Source: Bacteroidia bacterium
GTDB lineage: Bacteria > Bacteroidota > Ignavibacteria > SZUA-365
Length of the DNA: 64,000 nt
Direction: 5' to 3'
Assembly: GCA_027493955.1 (NCBI GenBank)
Contig: JAOSJT010000001.1
Location: forward strand, 2,901,131 to 2,965,130
Shown here: piece by piece, positions 45,587 to 55,864 of the stretch
How positions within the stretch are numbered: the stretch's first letter is position 1
How the letters are laid out: each line of letters begins with the position of its first letter
Program-made: the position numbers and the translations under genes
The notes under the pieces: generated by a model
Databases searched by the model: none
The model's input: only the letters and a program-made list of their open reading frames with translations
What the model was told of the DNA's origin: nothing

Positions 45587-46477
45587 GTGACGCACAGCAT
45601 CGTCATCATTACCATGAACAGGCAGCGGGAGCTGCAACGCCTCCTCGCGTCGCTCCGGCAGCAGACACACCCGGCAGAAGAAATTCTCATCATAGATGCA
45701 GGCAATGCGGAACTCACCGAAGAATGTTCGGACACGGTGCTCCGTATTCGGCGCATCCGGGTACGTCCCGGCATCTCCGCCCAGCGCAACCGCGGGCTCG
45801 ACGAAGCGCACTGCGACATCCTCACCTTCATCGATGACGATGCGGAACTCACGCCACGGTACTCGGAAACCGTGCTGCGTCGTTTCCGTGATGAAGCGGA
45901 TCTCGTGGCTCTCGCGGGGAGCAACCGCGCGGCGACGTGTCCCGGCCCCGTCGAGCTTGCTCTGAGACGGTTGCTGGGGGTACAGACCGGTTGCGGATCT
46001 TTTCGGATGCGTTTTTCCGGTTTCCCCGACGTCGCTGCTGCCGTACCGCGGCGCATTGCGGCGGAGGTCCTTCCCTCAACGGTGCTTTCACTTCGCCGTG
46101 AGGTCTGCCGTGGTCTCCGTTTCGAGGAATACTGGCTAAGCGGCGCACCCCTGGGCTTGACTACCGGCCGCTGCTTCGGTGAGGATTTGTATTTCACACA
46201 TCAACTCGCGAAACGGGGCAGAATGACGGTTCTTGACGATGCGGAGTATTCACACATCGAAAGTCCGGTCAACCGCGAATCGCTGTGGACCACCCAGGCC
46301 TTGTACGTCTTCGCGATGCGCTGGATCAGTGACCAGACCGCCGCCGGCACGGGCAGGGCAGCCCGCCTGTGGGCCTTGTTCGGGCAGTTGTTGATCAACA
46401 CCGCCCAGAGCATTCGTTACCGTGAGAGTGGGTACCTGCGTGGATACGTCCGGGCACTGCGCGCGAAATTGAAGTAA
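45587..46477 (+). CDS. family 2 glycosyltransferase
   Basis: The 296-residue product starts at a GTG with GGAT upstream. The GT-A fold opens with HSIVIITMNRQRELQRLLASLRQQT. The metal/nucleotide-sugar motif is FIDDDAEL (about 80-87), and SAQRNRGLDEA precedes it. The C-terminal part has an acceptor-site-like GEDLYFTHQLAKRG. There is no membrane helix of note. It transfers a sugar from an activated donor, probably in cell-surface polysaccharide synthesis. No other glycan genes are adjacent, so the pathway is unknown. Confidence 0.85.
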   Translation: MTHSIVIITMNRQRELQRLLASLRQQTHPAEEILIIDAGNAELTEECSDTVLRIRRIRVRPGISAQRNRGLDEAHCDILTFIDDDAELTPRYSETVLRRFRDEADLVALAGSNRAATCPGPVELALRRLLGVQTGCGSFRMRFSGFPDVAAAVPRRIAAEVLPSTVLSLRREVCRGLRFEEYWLSGAPLGLTTGRCFGEDLYFTHQLAKRGRMTVLDDAEYSHIESPVNRESLWTTQALYVFAMRWISDQTAAGTGRAARLWALFGQLLINTAQSIRYRESGYLRGYVRALRAKLK

Positions 46478-46507
46478 AAAAAAGGCCGCGGTGCACTACC
46501 CGCGGCC
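46477..46507 (-). terminator. rho-independent terminator after glyA
   Basis: On the minus strand a GGCCGCGG / CCGCGGCC stem with a GTAGTGCA-type loop is followed by eight T residues, about 20 bp after the glyA stop. Confidence 0.93.
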
Positions 46508-46528
46508 CTGGACTGCGTCGGGAGGAGT

Positions 46529-47827
46529 TCAATCCACGAGATCGGTGTAGAGCGGGAATCGCGAACAGTACTCGCGTACGCTTTCGCGTATGTCGTCGAG
46601 CTTCGCTTCGTCGCCGATATTGCTGATGACGGAATCCACCACGTTCGCGACAAATTCCATATCCGCTTCGCGGAAACCGCGCGTGGTTATTGCCGCGGTG
46701 CCCATGCGGATACCGCTGGTGACGAAGGGCGACCGATCATCGAAGGGAACCATGTTCTTGTTCAGCGTGATACCGGCGCGCTCCATGGCTGCTTCGGCCT
46801 CCTTGCCCGTCACATTCTTGTTGTGCAGATCGATGAGCATGAGATGATTGTCCGTACCGCCGGAAATCAGATTGAACTCCTTCGCAACAAGAAGCTCCGC
46901 CAGGCGCGCGGCATTGGCCTTGACCTGTTTCGTATAGGTGGCGAAAGTCGGCTGCAGGGCCTCGCCGAAAGCGACGGCTTTGGCCGCGATAATGTGCATC
47001 AACGGCCCGCCCTGAATACCGGGCATCACGACACTGTCAATGATTTCGGACATCATTTTCTTGCGTCCCGATTTTGGTGCGACCAGGCCGAACGGATTTT
47101 CCGTATCCTTGCCCAGCAGTATCATACCGCCGCGCGGACCGCGAAGCGTTTTATGCGTCGTGGACGTCACCACATCGCAATACGGCAACGGATTGTTCAA
47201 TAAACCCGTGGCGATGAGGCCGGCCGGATGGGCCATGTCGGCCCACAGGAAAGCGCCGACTTTGTCGGCTATGGCACGAAAGGCCTGATAATCGATATTC
47301 CGCGAGTAGGAACTGGCTCCCACGATTATCATTTTCGGTTTCTCGCGCAGGGCGGTGGCTTCCACCTCGTCAAGGTCAATCATACCGGTTTCGCGGTGCA
47401 CGCCGTACGACACGATGTTGTAGAGCTTGCCGGAGAAGTTGACCGGTGACCCATGGGTGAGATGTCCACCATGTGCGAGGTCCATACCGAGCACGGTGTC
47501 GCCGGGTTGCACGTAGGTGAAATACACCGCTTGATTCGCCGTGGCGCCGGAATGCGGCTGCACATTGGCATATTCCGCACCGTACAGTTTCATGAGCCGC
47601 TGACGGGCGAGGTCTTCCGCCTGATCGACGAATTCGCAGCCGCCGTAATACCGTTTTCCGGGATATCCCTCGGCGTATTTGTTTGTCAGCACACTGCCAG
47701 CGGCTTCGAGAACGGAGGGACTCGCATAATTCTCGGACGCAATGAGCTGGAGCTTGGTAATCTGGCGTTCGGTTTCCTGCTGGATGATCTGATGAAGCTG
47801 GGGATCGGTAGTGGCGAGGTGAGACAT
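46529..47827 (-). CDS. glyA: serine hydroxymethyltransferase
   Basis: The 432-residue protein contains the full SHMT signature, including [36 protein letters not shown]. The PLP-binding lysine is Lys226 in [14 protein letters not shown], and the substrate block is [12 protein letters not shown]. It interconverts serine and glycine with tetrahydrofolate in the cytoplasm and supplies one-carbon units. The start [10 protein letters not shown] was chosen as the family N-terminus. A TATATTTC box lies about 50 bp upstream and a strong terminator follows. It appears monocistronic. Confidence 0.97.
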   Translation of the reverse strand: MSHLATTDPQLHQIIQQETERQITKLQLIASENYASPSVLEAAGSVLTNKYAEGYPGKRYYGGCEFVDQAEDLARQRLMKLYGAEYANVQPHSGATANQAVYFTYVQPGDTVLGMDLAHGGHLTHGSPVNFSGKLYNIVSYGVHRETGMIDLDEVEATALREKPKMIIVGASSYSRNIDYQAFRAIADKVGAFLWADMAHPAGLIATGLLNNPLPYCDVVTSTTHKTLRGPRGGMILLGKDTENPFGLVAPKSGRKKMMSEIIDSVVMPGIQGGPLMHIIAAKAVAFGEALQPTFATYTKQVKANAARLAELLVAKEFNLISGGTDNHLMLIDLHNKNVTGKEAEAAMERAGITLNKNMVPFDDRSPFVTSGIRMGTAAITTRGFREADMEFVANVVDSVISNIGDEAKLDDIRESVREYCSRFPLYTDLVD

Positions 47828-47875
47828 GAGGATTTCTCGGATATGTGTATGCGGTTCTTTCAACCCGAAAAGTAC

Positions 47876-47883
47876 GAAATATA
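47876..47883 (-). promoter_or_regulatory. candidate -10 box TATATTTC for glyA
   Basis: On the minus strand TATATTTC lies 49 bases before the glyA start. The same octamer shape precedes the HTH-CHAD gene. Confidence 0.4.
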
Positions 47884-48130
47884 CCACGCTCCCCCAAAAC
47901 GGCGCGTTGGGAATGACGCTTTACGACGTATCCGCCAAAGGCGCGACGGTTGACATTTCAACATACGATGCGCGATGTCCGGTTTTTGACCTTCGACATA
48001 CAACCGTGCATAATTCACGATTTGCAAGTAGCTCAGCGCCATAATCTTCCTTCTCGCGTCGCCGTTCTGCGTTGCGTTCGCAGCAGATACACGCCCGAGT
48101 CCACCGGATGGGCGTTGTGCACGAGCACCC

Positions 48131-48158
48131 AAAAAAAACGGCGGGGAAACCCCGCCGT
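48131..48158 (-). terminator. rho-independent terminator after the T9SS protein gene
   Basis: ACGGCGGGG / CCCCGCCGT pairs with a three-base loop and, read on the minus strand, is followed by a run of T residues. Confidence 0.93.
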
Positions 48159-48182
48159 ATTACGACCTGATAGGATCAAAAC

Positions 48183-49406
48183 TTAACGAACGAGGAATAT
48201 CTGCCGCATCCCACGGATGGTTTCCTTACCCATGGCGGCCTCAAAGCGTACAAAATAGCTTCCGGACGGCAGGGACTGACCAAACTCGTCAAAGGTATTC
48301 CACGTCACTACATGGCGCCCGGGCTGTCTGTCGCTCTGATCCTGGAGGAGGGCGACGCGCCTGCCGAGAGCATCGTACACATGTAACGTAATCGTTGCGG
48401 GCACGGCGAGGGAATACGGAATCGAAACACTCGCGCCGGATGAGGAAGGATTCGGATAGACCGCTTCCAGACCAACATACCCCGGCATGATCTGCGTGGA
48501 GTGAATATCGCTGTACGCGTATGTCCCGTCAAAATCCACCTGCTTGAGGCGATAGAATACCAGGCGGTCTTCGCGTGTGGAGACGGGCTTGTCGTCGATG
48601 AACGTATAGTCGTGGGGTTGCGTGCTTGTCCCGCGACCGGACACAAAACCGATGCGCTCGAAGTGCACACCATCCCCACGCTCCACCTCGAAACCGAGAT
48701 TTTCCGTCTCGGTTTCCGTCCGCCAGGTCAGCATGGAGCTGCCGTCCGGCCGCCCAGTGACGTTGAACGCAACCAGTTCCACAGGGATGATGAGATTGGT
48801 GGCGAGGCGTACCGAATCGTTGAGATTGGTCTGGAGATTCGGACTGAAAATCGCCGTCATCTGCACTTCCTGGAGATACATGCTTGTGTTGTACGGTTGA
48901 ATGTCGTAGAGACCAAGATCAACCGTACCATTCGCGGTGGGCATAATGGTCATGGTATAGCGCATTATCTCAAAAAAACCGTCCTGCAGCGGATTCCCTG
49001 TGCAATCCGTGCTTTGTGAGAAATACTGGCTTTCGACGGGCAGGGCGTTGTTGACATTGCCTGTGCTGGCATGCTGACTGAACCATGCGGATGAGCCGAA
49101 GGCCGCGCTGCGGAAAGCGCCGCCCCAATAGTTCGGATTGTAGCGCTGCTGAGCGCCGTTAAACACGAGCTTCGCTGAGGTAAACGTGAAAACCACCGAA
49201 AAGCCACCAATACGGCCGTAATTCGGTGGCCACATATTCGTACGGGGTTGGATTTCGAATGCCGCAGAGAGCGTTCCGCCATTCCCCTGATTACAGACCT
49301 GGCGGACGCGCATGATGATGTTGTCGGCTGGCAAAATCTGTGCCTCGGCCGTAAAGCAGGACAGCAGGATGCATGCCAGGACCAGCAGAGTAGCAGGAAT
49401 GCGCAT
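48183..49406 (-). CDS. exported protein with T9SS C-terminal sorting domain
   Basis: The 407-residue product has a signal peptide (MRIPATLLVLACILLSCFTAEA). The N-terminal half is beta-rich and has no recognised family. A short FNVTGRPDGSSMLTWRTETETENLGFEVERG block (fibronectin-like, common before T9SS domains) follows. The last 80 residues are a T9SS type A domain: AVYPNPSSSGASVSIPYSL, LHVYDALGRRVALL and LPSGSYFVRFEA. It should be secreted through the outer membrane and processed at the surface. The cargo function is unknown. It has its own terminator. Confidence 0.83.
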   Translation of the reverse strand: MRIPATLLVLACILLSCFTAEAQILPADNIIMRVRQVCNQGNGGTLSAAFEIQPRTNMWPPNYGRIGGFSVVFTFTSAKLVFNGAQQRYNPNYWGGAFRSAAFGSSAWFSQHASTGNVNNALPVESQYFSQSTDCTGNPLQDGFFEIMRYTMTIMPTANGTVDLGLYDIQPYNTSMYLQEVQMTAIFSPNLQTNLNDSVRLATNLIIPVELVAFNVTGRPDGSSMLTWRTETETENLGFEVERGDGVHFERIGFVSGRGTSTQPHDYTFIDDKPVSTREDRLVFYRLKQVDFDGTYAYSDIHSTQIMPGYVGLEAVYPNPSSSGASVSIPYSLAVPATITLHVYDALGRRVALLQDQSDRQPGRHVVTWNTFDEFGQSLPSGSYFVRFEAAMGKETIRGMRQIFLVR

Positions 49407-49950
49407 ATAGACCTCCGGTAGATTAACGTCTGTGTATTACTGCTTCAATATCCGTCTTTTTCCAATGATCCGCCATAGCGTGATACAGATTTTTTCACAC
49501 CGTCCTATTTTGTCCATCCTGACAACACGCATCCCATCTGCGGATTTCCAATCCCCTGGAATCCTGAAATCCTCAATCGGATCATCTCACTGAGGAGGGA
49601 AGCAGGACATCTCCTTACAATAGTGCCGGGTGAACAGTGAATCCACGTGGGTATTTCTTCCGATTGAATTTGCAGAAACAGAGGACCTCACGAGGAAAAG
49701 TCCGCGAAATGACTTTTTCTGCTATCGGATACAGAGCCGGTCGGGAGCCCACATCGAACAGTGCGAAAAATTCACGGAATGGCCCATATTTTCACGCCTC
49801 GGAAAGCGCTATTGCTGTTTACGTTACGCATAAGTTAAAAAAAAATCGGCCTGATTTTTGCTATGTACTCCCCGTCGTGTTGTTCGGGATGTCTTATCCG
49901 AGGGGGGATAGGCATGTCCTCCCTGTGCCACGAATCATCCAGAGGAACGC
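49407..49950. other. intergenic region without recognised feature
   Basis: This is a 544-bp, comparatively AT-rich stretch between divergent genes. Short frames have no ribosome site or family similarity. No RNA gene or riboswitch was recognised. Confidence 0.5.
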
Positions 49951-51165
49951 ATGGACAATGTGTTATCGTCCAGACTCGCAAATTCATTGATCCTGAGCAA
50001 TGCCGATTTTGAGTTCAAACTGCTGCGGCAGTTCGGTCTCATCACCTATGGGGGAGCAACCTTCGGGGAGTGCTACAAGGCAGCCCGGACGATGGTCGAT
50101 TGGAATTTGTCCGAGTGGGTCAGGGAATGGGCGACTCTGGCGGAAGACGTTGAGAGAACCGCCGTCTCGAGTCGGGAACGAGGCCATTCCGTCAGTGCGT
50201 GCGAGGCGTACCTCAGGGCCTCCAACTACTACCATGCTGCCGAGTACTATGCGCTCGTCGCAAACAGGGATCACGTTACCTATGGCTTGAAATGCAAAGA
50301 GTGCTTTGAGCAGGCAATGCCGTTGCTTCCCTACCACGCCGAAGTCGTAAATCTCAAGGCGCTGGACAGAACCTACCCCTGCTATTTTTTCAAGCCCGAC
50401 GGAGGTGATGCGCCGAGACGCACCGTCATCCTTGTCCCCGGTATCGAAAGCTGCGGAGAGGAACAATACTTCTACCATGCGGTCAGCGCCCTCCAGCGCG
50501 GCTATGCCGTATTCATTTTCCAGGGCCCGGGGCAGACAGGTATGTTCCGAACCGATCCCACCTGCTTTCTCCGGCATGACTTCGAGGTACCGCTGCTGGT
50601 AGGCATGGATTATCTTGAAAAACGCCCCGACGTGGATATGTCCACGATTACCGCGATCGGCAGTGGATTGGGGAGCTACTTCGTCTCCCGCCTCGCCGTC
50701 TTCGATCCGCGAATCAAAGCACTCGTGGTCAACCCTCCGTTTGTTGACATGCAGAAGATTTTCATCGGACTGCTCGGCCCGCGCGCGACGTACGTGGATT
50801 TCTCCCTTGAGGATCTCAACGAACTGCCCGACACTATTCTCCGCGTTCCGCTGAAACTGTTCATTCTCAACATGTGCCGCCGTTTCGGCGTAAACCGCCT
50901 GCAGCAGTTCATTAAGGCGACCGAACAATACTCGATAAGCGACCGTCTGTACCGCATTCACTGTCCCACGCTTTGCATTCACGGCGATACCGCCTACCCG
51001 GAACTCGAGGTGCAGTCACGCTTCTATTTCGAAGGGATCAGCAGCGAGGTCAAGTCCCTTCGCACCGTACAATCCATCCACGAGGCCGATGCCCACGATC
51101 ACGTCTCCAATCTCGCGACGTTGAACCAAATCATCTTCGATTGGCTCGACGAACTCTATCCCTGA
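49951..51165 (+). CDS. alpha/beta-hydrolase-fold protein with altered catalytic residues
   Basis: The 404-residue protein has a helical N-terminal cap (1-135) and an alpha/beta-hydrolase core. The oxyanion region is ILVPGIESCGEE, then FQGPGQTG, then the nucleophile elbow IGSGLGSYFVSR. In relatives (FrsA/dihydroxypseudooxynicotine-hydrolase/Ayg1 type) the elbow is GxSxG; here the nucleophile position is Gly. The expected acid site after HG reads HGDTAYPE, without the usual HGxxD. A histidine remains in EADAHDHVSN. It is thus probably a non-catalytic or mechanistically different member. AGAGGA precedes the ATG, and a terminator follows. Confidence 0.75.
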   Translation: MDNVLSSRLANSLILSNADFEFKLLRQFGLITYGGATFGECYKAARTMVDWNLSEWVREWATLAEDVERTAVSSRERGHSVSACEAYLRASNYYHAAEYYALVANRDHVTYGLKCKECFEQAMPLLPYHAEVVNLKALDRTYPCYFFKPDGGDAPRRTVILVPGIESCGEEQYFYHAVSALQRGYAVFIFQGPGQTGMFRTDPTCFLRHDFEVPLLVGMDYLEKRPDVDMSTITAIGSGLGSYFVSRLAVFDPRIKALVVNPPFVDMQKIFIGLLGPRATYVDFSLEDLNELPDTILRVPLKLFILNMCRRFGVNRLQQFIKATEQYSISDRLYRIHCPTLCIHGDTAYPELEVQSRFYFEGISSEVKSLRTVQSIHEADAHDHVSNLATLNQIIFDWLDELYP

Positions 51166-51230
51166 CAGAAATACGTAATAAACCTGCGCGCGCAGAATCA
51201 AACGGAAAAGACGCGACGGGTTACTGCTTG

Positions 51231-51260
51231 ACGCGCGGGTTCTTCCCGCGCGTTTTGTTT
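51231..51260 (+). terminator. terminator between convergent hydrolase and trkH genes
   Basis: ACGCGCGGG / CCCGCGCGT with a TTCTT loop is followed by TTTGTTT on the plus strand. Confidence 0.85.
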
Positions 51261-51261
51261 C

Positions 51262-52860
51262 CTACCGCCACACAGAAGGTCGGAGCAAGACAAGAATGGT
51301 GAAGATTTCCAGACGTCCAAGCAGCATGGTCAGAATCAGGATCCACTTTCCGGGGAGAGGTATCCACGCGAAGTTTTCGATTGCGCCTACACCGGCCAGA
51401 CCGGGACCAATATTCGCGATACAGGCAACAACCGCTGTCACGCTGGTCGTCAGATCCGGCACATACAGCGACAGGAGCAAGGCGGCTGCAACGGTGATAA
51501 AGAGAAACAACAGGAGAAAAGAAACGATGTTTCCCACGCGCGTTTCTTCTATGGAATCATTCCCGATACGGATGGGCCGCACAATCCGGGGCCGGGCCAT
51601 GCGGATGATTTCCCGCCAGGCCGCCTTGATAACCACCAGAATCCGTATCACCTTTATACCCCCGCCCGTGGAACCGGCGCAGCCGCCGATGAACATCAAC
51701 AGCACCAGCAGCAACTTGACCATCGCCGGCCAGAGGTCGAAATCCGCTGTACAGAACCCCGTCGTCGTGATAATGGAAACCACCTGAAAAGCCGAAGCCC
51801 GAAAGCTCCCGTACAACGTCCCGACCAGATCCTCCTGCCGTTCCACATGTTCCGCAAAATCCTCGTATGGCATCGGAGCGCTCCGGAAGCTGCTTCTCGA
51901 AGCCTCCGTCGACGGCAAACCGTCAATCGTGAGAACGAGCGTCGAGACGGTGATGGCCGCCAGAATGATATACACATAAAAACGGAATTCTACATCCCGT
52001 AACATGAGACGACCATTCCCGCGCAATACATTATAGTGCAGCAGGAAATTTGCTCCGGCCAGGAACATGAATACGACCACGACCCAATGGATCACCTCTG
52101 AATCGAAGGCCGCAATCGAAAGGTTTTTCGTGCTGAATCCGCCCGTCGCCATGGTGGCAAAGCTGTGGCAGCAGGCGTCAAACCAGTCCATGCCGCCGAT
52201 CAACAAGAGAATGATCTCGATCAGTGTGAGCAGTGCATACACCCCCCAGAGAACATTCGCCGTACCGGCCAGCCGTGTGTGCGCGCGCTCTTTCGACGGA
52301 CCCGGCACCTCGCCCTTGAACATGTGATACCCGGAAACACCCAACGCGGGGAAAATGACCAGCGCAAGCGTGACGATTCCCATCCCTCCCAGCCAATGTG
52401 TCAGTGCGCGCCAGAACAGAATCCCCCGAGGCACCGATTCGATGTCGCGCAAAATGGTCGAGCCGGTCGTGGTGAAGCCGGACATGATCTCGAATACGGC
52501 GTCGGTGAAACTTTCTGCAATAATGACTGCATCGAGCACCGCGTGTTGCGAGAGGAAATACACGAACAGGGGTATGGATCCGAAGAGCGCCAGCACCATC
52601 CATCCGATGCCGACAATGGCGAAGCCCTCGCGCACGGTCTGTTGATGATGTGTTCTCCGTAATGCGATGGTGACGACCGTCCCCACCGTAAGCGTGAGCA
52701 CAATGGCACTCCAGAATCCCGCGACATCGGGCTGAAACATACGCTGCGCGAATGTCGCTTCGGTACTGTCGCTGATGGCGATCACCAGGGGTGCGAAAAG
52801 CGACAGCCCCATGACCTGCAGGAGGCGCGCCACACCAAAGAGCACCGTTCGTTTATGCAT
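51262..52860 (-). CDS. trkH: TrkH-family potassium uptake channel subunit
   Basis: The 532-residue membrane protein has the four-fold membrane-pore-membrane layout. Filter-loop regions are SGFTTTGSTIL, ATGGFSTKN, ITTTGFCTADFDLWP and a final one near ANIGPGLAGVG; CAGSTGGGIKVIR is also conserved. It forms the K+-conducting pore and works with TrkA, whose gene lies directly upstream and overlaps by 8 bp (the ATG sits inside the trkA end). The first domain and core are intact, so it is complete. Confidence 0.93.
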   Translation of the reverse strand: MHKRTVLFGVARLLQVMGLSLFAPLVIAISDSTEATFAQRMFQPDVAGFWSAIVLTLTVGTVVTIALRRTHHQQTVREGFAIVGIGWMVLALFGSIPLFVYFLSQHAVLDAVIIAESFTDAVFEIMSGFTTTGSTILRDIESVPRGILFWRALTHWLGGMGIVTLALVIFPALGVSGYHMFKGEVPGPSKERAHTRLAGTANVLWGVYALLTLIEIILLLIGGMDWFDACCHSFATMATGGFSTKNLSIAAFDSEVIHWVVVVFMFLAGANFLLHYNVLRGNGRLMLRDVEFRFYVYIILAAITVSTLVLTIDGLPSTEASRSSFRSAPMPYEDFAEHVERQEDLVGTLYGSFRASAFQVVSIITTTGFCTADFDLWPAMVKLLLVLLMFIGGCAGSTGGGIKVIRILVVIKAAWREIIRMARPRIVRPIRIGNDSIEETRVGNIVSFLLLFLFITVAAALLLSLYVPDLTTSVTAVVACIANIGPGLAGVGAIENFAWIPLPGKWILILTMLLGRLEIFTILVLLRPSVWR

Positions 52861-54229
52861 GCGTCCCGCTCGACGTGAGGTTCTCGATACCAAACATTTT
52901 CCGCAGTTTCCTCACCCCGGCGCTCCGCGCAAACACAAGCACCAGATCCCCGGGAAGCAGAAGCGTGTCTCCACGCGGTACGAGCATTTCACCGTCACGC
53001 AGGATGGCACCGACAATGGACGATCCCACCATCCGCTTCCACGAATCTTTCAATGGTCGGTGGGCTACCGCCGTTCGCTCGCGCACCGGTAAACGGAGTA
53101 CATCGATATCCGATTTCTGTATGTGCAACGAAGTGCCGACAAAGCCCGGCAACACGGCGTTCAGAATGCCCGCCGCCGTCAGCTGCCGCGGATTGATCAC
53201 ATGGTTGATGCCGATGGATTGAAACAGATCTATGTGCTTTTCGTCCGTAAGTACCGCAACGACTTCTTTCGCTCCCTCGGATTTGGCTAGCAGGCAACTC
53301 AGAATGTTCCGGTCATTTTGTTCCGTTGCCGCGATGAAGAAATCCGTATAGCGTACATTCGCTTCGATGAGCACATCAATGTCGTTCGCATCGCCGTGCA
53401 GCACATCGCTCCCCCGCAGTCGTGCCGCCGCTTCGTCCGCGTGCTTCGGGTCGGGATCGATGAAGGTGACGCGCTCGACCTCTGATTCCAGTGTCGACGC
53501 GATATTGATCGCGGTGAGTGTGTCGCCAAACACGATCACCCTTCTCTTCGCGGTACTGTCTACGCCCATGAGGCCCAGTACGTCGCGTCGCGCGCTGTTG
53601 GGAAAAATGCACAGCAGCTTGTCGCCCGGACGCAGAATGCTTTCCCCGCGCGGGATAATAACCTCCTCGCCACGAATAATCGCCACGACGAGAAGCATTC
53701 TCCCGGCGGGATCGGTGTTCAGCTCGCGTAAGTCCCTGTCCACGATGGGCATGCCCTCCGTGAGCAGGAAACTCCGCAGAAGCACGGCATGTTGCTGAAA
53801 GTCCTGGACATCTATGGCGCCGGGAGTTTCCACAATATTGAGGACGGCGTCTTGCGTGCTCTGCTCCGGGTAAATCACCTGTGTTATACCGAAATCCTCC
53901 GGACGCACGTGCTCTCCGGAAAAAATGTCTGTCCGGATACGAGCGATACGGTGCGCCACATCGTACTGCTTTGCAATGCTGCAGCAGACAAGATTTACTT
54001 CGTCAATCGGAGTTGCGGCGATAACCATATCCGCATCGGCGATACCCGCGCGCTCCAGATCCTTCGGATTGCTCCCTGATCCGTGTATTGCCAAAACATC
54101 CATCGTATCGGCGATGAGCGCGCATCGCGGTGCACTCCGTTCGATGATGGCAATGTCGTGCCCGTTGGCGCGCAGGGTCTCGCCCAGGCTGGTGCCCACA
54201 AGACCGGCACCGATGATCACAACATTCAT
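52853..54229 (-). CDS. trkA: Trk potassium uptake system regulatory protein TrkA
   Basis: The 459-residue cytoplasmic protein has two RCK (TrkA-N plus TrkA-C) units. The first NAD-binding motif is MNVVIIGAGLVGTSLGE with acidic SAPRCALI further on. The second begins RRVIVFGDTLTAINIASTLE (near 230) with a less perfect glycine motif. The TrkA-C parts include RGEEVIIPRGESILRPGDKLLCIF and DGEMLVPRGDTLLLPGDLVLVFA. It gates TrkH in response to nucleotides. The second half has lost the canonical GxGxxG, so NAD may bind only the first unit. trkH overlaps its 3' end. Confidence 0.92.
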   Translation of the reverse strand: MNVVIIGAGLVGTSLGETLRANGHDIAIIERSAPRCALIADTMDVLAIHGSGSNPKDLERAGIADADMVIAATPIDEVNLVCCSIAKQYDVAHRIARIRTDIFSGEHVRPEDFGITQVIYPEQSTQDAVLNIVETPGAIDVQDFQQHAVLLRSFLLTEGMPIVDRDLRELNTDPAGRMLLVVAIIRGEEVIIPRGESILRPGDKLLCIFPNSARRDVLGLMGVDSTAKRRVIVFGDTLTAINIASTLESEVERVTFIDPDPKHADEAAARLRGSDVLHGDANDIDVLIEANVRYTDFFIAATEQNDRNILSCLLAKSEGAKEVVAVLTDEKHIDLFQSIGINHVINPRQLTAAGILNAVLPGFVGTSLHIQKSDIDVLRLPVRERTAVAHRPLKDSWKRMVGSSIVGAILRDGEMLVPRGDTLLLPGDLVLVFARSAGVRKLRKMFGIENLTSSGTHA

Positions 54230-54612
54230 ATGGACTCGCGATGGTGAGACACGTGCATGCGTAAGATACACTCCCGCAAGGCAATAATCGAGAGTGAAAG
54301 GGAATGAAGGCGGAAGCTACGGACCAACAGATCCGGAAGCGCTAATGGATGCCCTGCGGGTCAAGGCCTCCGAGAGAGTGTGCGTACGGGTAGTTCACAG
54401 TCTCTGCGGCAGGTTGCGGGCCGAAGATCCGGCGATTGGTGAATGGACTTCGGCCCCGCGGGTAAACCAATCGATTCATGCATCGCAATCCCTGCACACT
54501 GAATCAGAAGATCGATTCATGAAGGTGTTCAAGAGCTGGTGTCGCTTCCTCCGTGCATGGCAATGGACGACGTACTATCTTACTTCCTATCGGAAATCCT
54601 TCACACAGGTGC
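54230..54612. other. divergent intergenic region between trkA and M24 peptidase
   Basis: This 383-bp region contains two copies of ATCGATTCATG (54472-54482 and 54511-54521) as a direct repeat, 39 bp apart. An open frame crosses it without a ribosome site or family similarity. Promoters for both genes must lie here but were not assigned. Confidence 0.4.
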
Positions 54613-55797
54613 ATGATGACTATGATCAAGGAAAAAATCGCTCAGGCAATCGACATTCTCCGTGAGAAACGCATTGACATGTGGCTCACGTTTGTGCGCG
54701 AAAGCGCCTCCATGCCCGATCCTGCGCTCGACGTCGTCGTCGGGCAGCATGCCACGTGGCAAACGGCCTGGATCATAACGCGCGAGGGTGAGACGATTTG
54801 CATCGCGGGCAGTCTGGATGTCGCGAGTATCGAAAAGAATGGACTGTACACAACGGTGATCCCGTATGTTCAAGGTATTCGCGAGCCGTTACTCGAGGTG
54901 CTGCGCACGCGTAAACCGAAAAAAATTGCCATCAATTATTCCACCGATTCCGTCATGGCAGATGGTCTCACCCACGGCATGTTCCTGCTGCTGCAGAATA
55001 TGCTCAGGGATACGCCCTATGCCTCGCGCCTCGTACCCTCCCAGGACGTGCTTTCCGCACTCCGCGGGCGCAAAACGTCCGCCGAAATTCGCAGCATCCG
55101 CAAGGCGATCAAACAGACTCTCGAAATCTATGACATGGTCACCGGCTTCCTGGCGCCCGGAAAATCTGAAAAAGACGTCGCGGATTTTATTCTTGCCGAG
55201 GTCGCGCGACGGGGACTCGCTCTCGCATGGGATCGCGATCACTGTCCGGCCGTGTTCACCGGCCCCGAGCACGCGGGCGCACATTTCGGACCGACGAAAC
55301 GCAAGATCCGCCCCGGTCATGTCGTGAATCTGGACTTCGGGGTGAAAGTCGACGGCTACTGCTCCGACTTGCAACGCACCTGGTATGTGCGGAAGAAAGG
55401 TGAAACAACGGCTCCGACTGAAGTACAGCGCGGCTTCACGGTCATACGCGACAGCATTCGGCTCGCAGCGGATGCGATACGACCCGGCGTCGTATCATGG
55501 AAGGTGGACGACACAGCGCGATCCTTCATTGTCGCCAATGGCTATCCGGAATATCCGCATGCCCTCGGGCATCAGGTCGGTCGCGCCGCCCATGACGGCG
55601 GTGTCGGCCTGCTACCGCGCTGGGAACGATACGGTGATCTTCCATACGGAAAAATCGAAGCCGGACAGGTTTTCACCATCGAGCCCCGTCTGCCTGTCGA
55701 GGGTTACGGTGTTGCCACTATTGAGGAAATTGTCTGGGTTACGGAAAACGGCGTGGAATTTCTCTCCAAACCCCAACGCGAAATTTTCCTGGTCTGA
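54613..55797 (+). CDS. M24-family metallopeptidase (Xaa-Pro aminopeptidase-like)
   Basis: About 394 residues. An N-terminal creatinase-like domain (1-150) is followed by a pita-bread M24 domain (about 170-390). Metal ligands are visible in order: Asp in VVNLDFGV, Asp in YCSDLQRT, His in ALGHQVGRAAHDGG, Glu in TIEPRL and Glu in TIEEIVWV. It removes N-terminal residues, likely before proline, in the cytoplasm; no signal peptide is seen. The start is one of three close ATGs (54613, 54616, 54622) without a strong ribosome site. Confidence 0.88.
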   Translation: MMTMIKEKIAQAIDILREKRIDMWLTFVRESASMPDPALDVVVGQHATWQTAWIITREGETICIAGSLDVASIEKNGLYTTVIPYVQGIREPLLEVLRTRKPKKIAINYSTDSVMADGLTHGMFLLLQNMLRDTPYASRLVPSQDVLSALRGRKTSAEIRSIRKAIKQTLEIYDMVTGFLAPGKSEKDVADFILAEVARRGLALAWDRDHCPAVFTGPEHAGAHFGPTKRKIRPGHVVNLDFGVKVDGYCSDLQRTWYVRKKGETTAPTEVQRGFTVIRDSIRLAADAIRPGVVSWKVDDTARSFIVANGYPEYPHALGHQVGRAAHDGGVGLLPRWERYGDLPYGKIEAGQVFTIEPRLPVEGYGVATIEEIVWVTENGVEFLSKPQREIFLV

Positions 55798-55864
55798 GCG
55801 GTGTTGAATCCTTGTCGTACCTCACGGCATCGAATGAAAGATGCATGAACAGCACGGATGATAC

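Noticed and set aside
54294-54665. 123-codon frame in the trkA/M24 gap
   Set aside because: No ribosome site, no hydrophobic or domain pattern, and it runs into the M24 gene in another frame.
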